IMG/VR virus record: IMGVR_UViG_3300042507_003088
Span: 1 to 33,295 of that record
DNA from: a virus
Direction: 5' to 3' (one strand)
Length of the DNA: 33,295 nucleotides
In this document: positions 6,211 through 15,200 of the stretch, piece after piece
Numbering within the stretch: the first letter of the stretch is position 1
Layout: every line of letters begins with the position of its first letter
Position numbers and translations under genes: made by a program
The notes under the pieces: model-generated
What the model saw: the letters and a program-made list of their open reading frames with translations, nothing else
The model's database searches: none
Told to the model about the DNA's origin: nothing

Positions 6211-9200
6211 TTGGCTACAATTAAGAATATAATTCAGACTCAATTTACTAGTACCGGAGCCGGTGGAGTAAACAAGCAAGTAGAAACTTTAAATAAAGGA
6301 CAAACCCGCCTAGCACAGAGTAGTGCTAGCGCGGGTCGTTCTTTTGCAGCTCAATCACAGGGATTAGGTGGTTTAGTAGCAGCCTATGCAGGCGCTGCTG
6401 CAACTACTTTTGCTTTACAACAAGCATTCTCTAAATTAGCTGGTGCTGCTCGTGCGGAACAAACTCTTGAAGGTCTTAAAAGTCTTGCTACTGCTAGTGG
6501 TGAGTCTAGTTCTATATTACTTAAAAATGTTCGTGAAATTACTAAAAATCAGCTTACATTGGCTGAAGCAGCTCAACAAATTAACCTTAGCTTAAGTGCT
6601 GGATTTGATCAAAAGCAAATTGAAGGACTAGCTAGCGTAGCCTTAAAAGCTTCTCGTGCTTTAGGTCGTGACTTAACAGATGCCTATACTCGTGTTATTC
6701 GTGGTTCTGCTAAACTAGAAACCGAACTTTTAGACGAACTTGGTATTTATACTAAGATTGGACCGTCTACTCGCGCTTATGCTGCTGCACTAAACAGATC
6801 AGCTGAATCCTTAACCGAATTTGAACGTCGCCAGGCTTTTGTTAACAGCGTTATAACAGAAGGCAATAAAAAGTTTGCTGCTATTAATACTACAATACCT
6901 ACTACTGCAGAAAAATTTGGAGCGTTTGGTACTAAAGTATTAGACTTAGCTACTAGTTTTGGTATATTACTAGCAAATAGTTTAGCTCCTTTAGCAGACT
7001 TTTTAACTAATAATTTTGCAGGTAGCTTAGCACTTGTAGCAGGTCTTTTAGCCTTAGTAGCTAAAACAGGATTAACACAATTAAGTGTAGGTATTAAGGC
7101 TTTTGAGAAACAAATAGTATCACTTAGTACTACAACTACTGCTTGGGTAACTAAAAATATTGGCGGATTTAAAGCTTATGGAGCAGCTGCACAGCAAGCT
7201 ATTCAAACCGTTAATACTCAGCTAAAAGGTTTAAGCAGAGCTGAGCAAGCTCAATTAGCTACCTTACGAGATACTTCTAAACAGCGAGCGCTAACTAGTG
7301 CCGAGCTTAAAACTGCTAATTTAATTTTAACTGAGCGTACAGCTGGGTTAAAGAAGCTAATAGCTACTCAAAATACCGAACTAGCTAATTTAGATAAGCA
7401 AATAGCTGGGCAGAAAAAAGGAAGCGCGGCCGCTAATGCCTTAACAACTAGTATAGCTGGATTAACCGCTAGGCTTGCTGCGAATAATGCGTTATTAAAA
7501 GCAACAGAAGCACAAACTATAGCTACTGCAGCTGCACAAGGTACTCTAGGAGCTAAATTAGGTACTGTAGCCTCAGGAGTTATAAATGGGTTAGGTATGG
7601 TAGCTTCTACTGCCTTAAGAGCAGGATCTGCTGTTATAGGATTTGCTACTGGAGCTTTGGGGGTAATAGCTGTTCTTTCTCTATTAGGCAGTACTATAGC
7701 GGGTCTTCTAGGTAAGCAAGAAGCATATAACCAACTGTTACAAAATGCAGGATTAGCTATCAAAGCATTTTTTACTGATGAAACAGCTGATAATATTAAA
7801 TCAGCTTTTACTTCTGTAGCTGCAGATGTTTTAGCAGATATGGAAAAAGTAGATAATAAACTAAGAGACTTAGAATCTTTTAAGATAAAAGATAAAATAT
7901 TTGGAGTTACTGTTGAGCTAGAAAAAACTAAAGAAGACTTAGTAAAAGGAGTAGGAGCAGCGGTTTCTGAAGCCAGTAGAGAAGGTGCTTCAGCAGGTGA
8001 AAGTTGGGGTGCTGCTATTTTAGGTAGTATAGGTGCAGTTTTAGGTGCGGGTCTAGGTTTATTATTAGGACCTTTAGGAGTTCCTGCAGGTTACGCTCTT
8101 GGTACGGCTATAGGCGCAGCTGCTGGAGTAGCTTTAGGTGTAGCTCTAGATCCTGCTACAAAGGAAGTAGCAGAACTTGCCGAAAGTAGATATGAAGAAT
8201 TAGGAAGAATGCTGGGTGACAAAGATATATTTAATTCTGCGGAATCTAATGAACTTTTAAGAAAAACTGTAGCGGTATTAGATGAACAATACGGTGCAAC
8301 TGCTAGATTATCTTTAGAAGGCCGTAAAATGTTTTCTACTATGTTAGAAATGGCTATTGCAACAACTAGTGTTTCTAATAATATGGAAATATTAGATGGA
8401 GTAGCTAAAAAAACTGGTATTTCTATAGTAGAATTAAAAGATAAATTTAATGATATAACTTTACCTTCAGGGGATGTAGAGCTTACTCCTAAACTAAATC
8501 TACCTGAGCAGTCTTTACCTTTAGTAATAAATATACAAAATGAAGAAGGTTTACTTGCTAGAATAGAAAAAATTAGGGAAGAGATTAGTAAAGTAACTAG
8601 AGTAGGTGCTAGAGGGGGAGTGCTTATAGAATTTGCAGTACCGCCCGAAGCCTTACCAACTCTGCAAGATATGACAGATAAGCTATTAGGTTTAGCTGAA
8701 TCTACAATAACTGTTAATAGTGATCTAGTGTTAGCTACTAATGTTATAGACAACTTTGCATCTGCAATAGATAACGGATCTCTAAACTTAGAAAGATTTT
8801 CTGAGAATGAATCTGCCATAACAAAAACTCTAATTAGAGCCTCAGTAGAATTAGGATCTGCTAAAACTAAATTAGACGAACTTAACGCTTCTAGAGCAGA
8901 AGCTCTTAGGTTAGGGGCTACTGAAAGTAATTTAGCAAGCATAGATGCTGAAATAGCTCGTCAACAAGCTTTAGTAAATGCCGGAGAAGATAGTGTTCAA
9001 GCAGCTAGACAAAGATTAAATATTCTTAGAGACATAGGCGCCCCATTAAAAGAGCAGCTAGAGCTAGAAACTAGAATTGCAGAACTATATGATGCAGAGC
9101 TAAAAACTAAGTTAAACTTATTAGCAGTAGACAAGGAAACTGGATCTATAGCAAAAACTTCTCAAGAAGAACAACTTTTTAGAGCACAAGAATTAGTGGG

Positions 9201-12200
9201 GCAAGCTAGAGCAGCATCAGCAGCCAGCAAAGAACGAGCTAGTTTTGAAGCTCAAGTAAGCAGAGCACTAGGAGCTGCAGGAAAATCTAATTTAGATTTA
9301 CAAACAGAAATTTTTGGATTAGTAGGAGAAGAGGGTCAAGCTAGATTAGCACAAATTGCTGCTGCTGAAGGATTGTCCGATACTTTAGGCTCTATAAAAA
9401 CCTTAACTTCCGAAACAGCACAAAGTGCGGATAGTTATCAGAATTTACTAAAAGTAGCTAAAGTTAATGCAGTTGAATTACTTAAAACTATATTTGCTAG
9501 TAACGTAGAATTAGCCAAACAAATAAAAGACGTAAATCAGCAACTTAATGATGCCGTAGCTGAAGACAGAATAGTAAAAATAAAACTAGAAGTAGAGTCT
9601 ATGAATTTAGACTACGAACTCGTTCAAGCTAATATAGATGCTCAAATTTCTGCGTTAGAATCTCAAGTTAGTATAGTAGAAGCATTAGCTAATTTAGATA
9701 ACTTTGCTACTGTAGACTCTATAGTTGCAGAAGTTAACGCGGCTTTAACTAATCTTAGCGTTAAAGTAGAAATACCAAAAGAATTACAAAATTTAAGTGC
9801 TGTTGAAGCAGCTAAAACTGTTACGGAAAAACAACTTCAAATATTAAACTTACAAATTGAAGCAGAAAAAGAACGCTATCAAAATGAAATATATAATATA
9901 GTAGCACAAAAATCTATACTATACGATCAAAAGAAGTTAGAAGATGCTAAAAGAGAAGCTGAAAAAGCTAATAGAATGGCCGAACTTGACTTACAGCGTA
10001 ATCAAATACAATCTTTAGCCGATTTATATATGCAAGCACTACAAAGCGAAAAAGACTTAAATCAATCTTTTGTTACCTCTTTAGCAGCTACCTTCACTGC
10101 AGGTGCCAATCAGCTAGCTGGTGTAATTGGTGCAGCCCCAGTAGCAGCGTTTGTTCCTCCACCAGTGGGGGCTAATATGGATATTGGTTCTAACTTTGCT
10201 GCAGTAAAACAAAGTTCTGATGAACTTTTTACTAGTTTAGAATCAGATCTTACTAGTTACTATAATACTCTGGACCAACTTGCTCAGCAAAACTACGAAA
10301 TGCAAAATAGTAATCTTACTAAACAACAAGAGATAGCTGAAGCAGGTCATAAAGCTAACGTTGAAGGTATTAAAGCTGGAGCTGTTGAAGCTGCTATTGC
10401 AGGTCGTCAGGCGTTAAAGGAACTTGCAGAAGCAGGTTCTAAAGAAGCGGCTGACCGTTTAAAAGCATTAGATGAGATGCAAAAGATTTTAAATGAAACT
10501 GGCGAAAAAGTAAAAGAGCTAGCAAAGCAGTTAGCAGAGCAAGTAATTGCAGCACTTCAAGAAGCGGTAACTGGCGTTATGCAGAAAAAGATCGATCTTC
10601 TAATAGCTCAAGAAGCTATGATTTCAGACACTCTTAGCTATGTAGCTAGTAGAACTGAAGAAGCTAGCACTAAGTTACAAGCAAGCTTAGAAAAAGAAAA
10701 TTCTCTTAGAGAAGAAGTTGCTTCTAAAACAGAAGCACTTAATCAGTCATATGTAGATTTTGTTACTTCTTTAGGGGAAGCAAACGGTAAAGTAAAAGAA
10801 TCTGGAAAAGAATATGTAGCTAAGCTTCTAGAGCAAAAACGCTCTATCATGGAACTTTATAAGACTGGTACTGCTCGTATTGCTCAAGAGGGTGTAGTTA
10901 AAACTCTTGAAGAAATGAAAATAGATTTAGAAAAGCGCTTAGAAGAAGTAACTTCTAAACGTATCAAAGCAGAAGAAAAGTTACAGAAAATACAAGAAGC
11001 ATTTGGACTACTAACTGACATGCTTAGTGGTAAGTTTATGCAAATGGCTAATACTGTTATGCAACTTTCTCAAGCTATATCAGCATTTAATGCTATGTCT
11101 GGCATGGGTGGCGGCATGGGTATGACTTTTCAACCTATTATAAATCAATTTGCGGACTCAGTTTCTCAATTTAATAAAGCCGCTCAAACTGCGGGAGCCG
11201 GCCTAACAGGAGCTGCTGGTGCTGGCGCAGGCGGTGCAGCTGCAGCAGGAGTAGGTGCAGCAACTTCTTTAATGCCTAAACTAGTAACTGGTATGAATTT
11301 ACTAAGTAGTGCTTTAAGCGGTTTTAGCATTGGTTCTATAGTAGGTCAACTAACTGGCGATACCGGTATGGGAAGTTCTATAGGCGGCTTAGTTGGTGGC
11401 ATTGCTGTTGCAATTCCAGCAGTAACTTCTGCTATAACTACAGGCATAACTGCAGCTCTAGGTTCAAGTGCAATAGGCTCTGCTCTTGGATCTGCGCTTT
11501 CTTTTGCTATTCCAGTTATTGGGCCTGTTTTTGGAGCACTACTAGGTGGATTATTTAGTAAAAAGCCTAAAGGTCAAGCGCAAGGCACTTTAACTTCAGA
11601 AGGTTTCACTACTACGAGCATGTCTGGAAGAAAAGTAGATCCTAAAGCTCTTGCTAGCATTGCAGACGTAGCCCTAACCAACGTTGTTGGATCTTTAGAA
11701 GCCGCTGGAATATCATTTACCGACACAGTTAACACTTCTATCAGCTTCTACAAAAAAGGAATCAACGGAGCTACTTTAGAGTTTGCTAACGGATTCAAAG
11801 CATCATTTAAGGGCGGATCGGCAGAAGCAGCTGGCAAATTCTTTGTAGATTCATTCTTTCAAGGATTAAGAGCTGGCAGCCTAAACGTAGACGAGGCATT
11901 ACCAGCAGCTGGCAGAATTCAATCAGCTATAGACAACTTTGTAGCTTTAAGTGACGTTTCTGAAAAAACTAGTGAGCGTTTTTCAAAGGCTATAGACTTT
12001 GCTTCTAAGTTTGATGAAGCTTTAGTATCTCTTAGTGGAACAGGTTCTACTATAACTCAAGTGTTTAGTGTTATTGAAAAAGCAGCCGTAGCTAATGCAG
12101 CTAATGTAAATAGATACTATCAAGAGTTCTTAGCTGATACTAAAGAAACTTTTGGAGCTTCTAGTTCTGAGTATAGAGAAGCATATGCAGCGGCTGTAGA

Positions 12201-15200
12201 TAATGCTTTAGGTCAAATAGGCTTAGCTAAAGACTTAGGTGGCAATATCATAACAGCCGCAGAAGCTATGAACGATTTAAATGCTGGTTCTATAATGGTC
12301 AAAGAAACTATTGCAGGAATTCAAGCATTTAGTAGTGTGCTAGAAGGTCTAGAAGTTCCTGATGTAGATTCTGTAATAACTCAAGCTATTAATGCCAAGC
12401 TTAGTGCTTTAGTTACTGATGTTGGCGATTCTCTAACTGAAAGTATTGAACTATTAAGAGATCCAGCTTCTGCAGCAGCTTTTCAGCTTAGAGATATTAT
12501 GCAATCTGGTGCTGATAGAGTAACAGAACTCACTGGAGTTTACGATCAACTTAGAACAGAAATAGCTGGAGGAGCTAGCATTGATGCAAGTATTGTTAGT
12601 GATGCTGCAGCCAACATTGCTAAAGCTACCGAACTAGCTGCTCTTCAAGTTGATGCTTATATAAACAGCCTAGATAAATCAGGGCTACGTGCTATTATAT
12701 CTAACCAAGCTTGGGGTGATGCAGCTGCTATGGCTGCTGCTGAAACTCGTTTAGCTATTGTATTAGAATACGAACGTGTTCAAGCTATTGAAAAGTTTGT
12801 AGACGTAAGTAAAAACTTTAAAAAGCGTTTAGCAGAAATTACTGGTCAAGTACAAAAAGTATCTGAGACTCCTATATCTTATACGGCTACAACCTCAGTT
12901 ATGAAAGCTTTTGAACAAGAAGTAAGCACTACCTTAACTAATAGCTTCACTAGCTTGTTAAACTCTATAGGTCGTGGCGCTAACATTACTGGAAACTTTG
13001 AAACAGCTATAGCCGAGCTTAATGCTGGACTAGCTTCTGGAGAGTTAGATAGTTTAGCTTATGCTAACGGTCTTGAAATGTTAAGTGATGTTACTGCTAG
13101 CGTATTAGAAGAAATTAATGCAATGGTAGAAGAAGCAGAATCTTTAGTTTCTCAAATAGCTCAAAGTTTTGATACTTCAAAAGATACTGTTATATCTGCT
13201 ATTCAAGAGCTAGGTAATCAGCTTGTAACTTTAACTCAAAATATTACCGATAAAACTTCTGAAATTTTAGGTATTTATGATGATACTCTAAGTTCAGTAG
13301 CCGAGTCTGGTAACGAACTATTTGATTTACGTGATACAGCTAAAGAAGCATTTTCAACTGCTGCAAAAGCTGTTGCAGAGTTCGAAAAGAGTAATAAGCT
13401 AAGCGGTAAGTCTTCTGCTGTGTTACGTGGTGAAATTCTAAATGTACAATCTCAGTTAAGCAACCTACTAGCTGCAGGAAATCTAGATTTTAGTGGATTT
13501 GCTCAATTTACAGAGCTTAGTGCTCGTCAAGGAGCACTAAAGCGTGAATTAAATGCTGTAGTAGCTGTTGAAAGTGAATATCAAGATTTACTAGATAAGC
13601 GTGGAACAACTCAAGAAGATTTAATATTTATTGAAGCTACTATTGCATCTCTTAATGAAGATTTAATTGATACTAGAATAAAAGAATCTGAGTTAATCGT
13701 AAAAGCTAAAGACGCTACTGTAAAATTTGTAAACTCACAAGAAGATTTAAAAGATATTACTGAGCTACTAGCAGCTTCTAATTTTAACTTAAATCAAGTT
13801 AGAGTTAATGAAGAGTCTGCTGTAAATAGAATGAGAACAGCTCTACAAGAGTTTACAACAGACACAGCTTCTCTAACTGAGCTATTAGACGGACTTGGCG
13901 GGGCTTCTGGTGCTGCACTAAGAGAATCTTTTATACAGGCTGCTACTGGTAATGCTGAAATTATGTTTGCTAATCTAGGCGATATAGCTAGAAGTGCTGA
14001 AATAAATGCAGCCGTAGCACAAGCTACTACAGCTTTTGATAGTTTAGAACAACTAGTTACTGAAGTTAGTTCTTATTTTAATCCAGTTGCTACAGAGTTT
14101 GAAGCTGTAAGTACTAGCACTGTTGAGTTAACAGACAGATTTGCAGCTTTTAACGAAGATCTAGTTAGATACTTAGACCAAGAAGGTTTAGCTAAGTTTT
14201 ATGGAGACGGCGGAGTATTCTCCAGCTTTAGAGATTCACTGCTAACTACTCTAAAAACTGATGGATTTGATATATTAACTGCTTCTGGTGGGCCCTTAGA
14301 AAGCTTTAATCTAAACTTAAATACTATTGGACAAGCAATGGCTACACTTACAGCTTCTGGTAACTTCCTAGATGTAAGTATTCAAACAGTTGAAACTTCT
14401 TTTGGTAACTTAGTAACAGCAATGGGTACTGATATGGCTGGCTTATCAGCTGCTTATGTAGGCTTATCTGTATTCAGTGCTTCTGCACAGCAAGTAGGCG
14501 ATATTGATTTAACTGCAATGGTAGATAATCTTGGAGAAATTAAATTAGCTTTAGACGGCTTAGGTAACTTAAGACTTAGTGTTGACGCTTTTGACTCTCT
14601 AAGCTCTATATATACTTCTATTACAGTTGTAGATTCGCTATTAAATAGTATTTCTTTTGATGTATCAGCTGGAAATGCTACAACAGCTATTTCTACTGCA
14701 GTTAGCGTAATTGATAGTACTCTTAATGCTATAACTTTAGGTCCTGTTACTGACGCTACTGTAGATAAAATTGAAGTAGCCTTTACCGCTATAAACTCTA
14801 CACTAGGTAGTGTAGATTTAGTAACTGTTACTGATTCTACTGTAGATAAAATTGATGTAACATTTTCAGCAATCAATAGCGCTCTATCTAACGTAAACCT
14901 AGTTACAACAAGAGACAGCAGTGTAGATCAAATTAACGCTGTTAATACAAATATAAACTCTTCTTTAAATGGTGTTAACTTTGTTACTAATAGAGACAGT
15001 AGCGTAAACCAAATTAATCTTGTAAATAACAATATTAATTCTTCTTTAAATGGCGTTAACTTTGTTGCTAACAGAGATAGCAGTGTAGATCAAATTAACG
15101 CTGTTAATACAAATATAAACTCTTCACTAAGCGGAGTTAACTTTGTTGCTAATAGAGATAGTAGTGTAGCGCAGATTAACGCGGTTAATACTAATATTAA

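Noticed and set aside
8091-8942. Long ORFs on the minus strand inside the tape measure gene (also 7368-7763, 14454-14876 and others)
   Set aside because: They are reverse-strand shadows of a biased coding sequence, with low-complexity Ser/Leu/Ala products and no ribosome sites.
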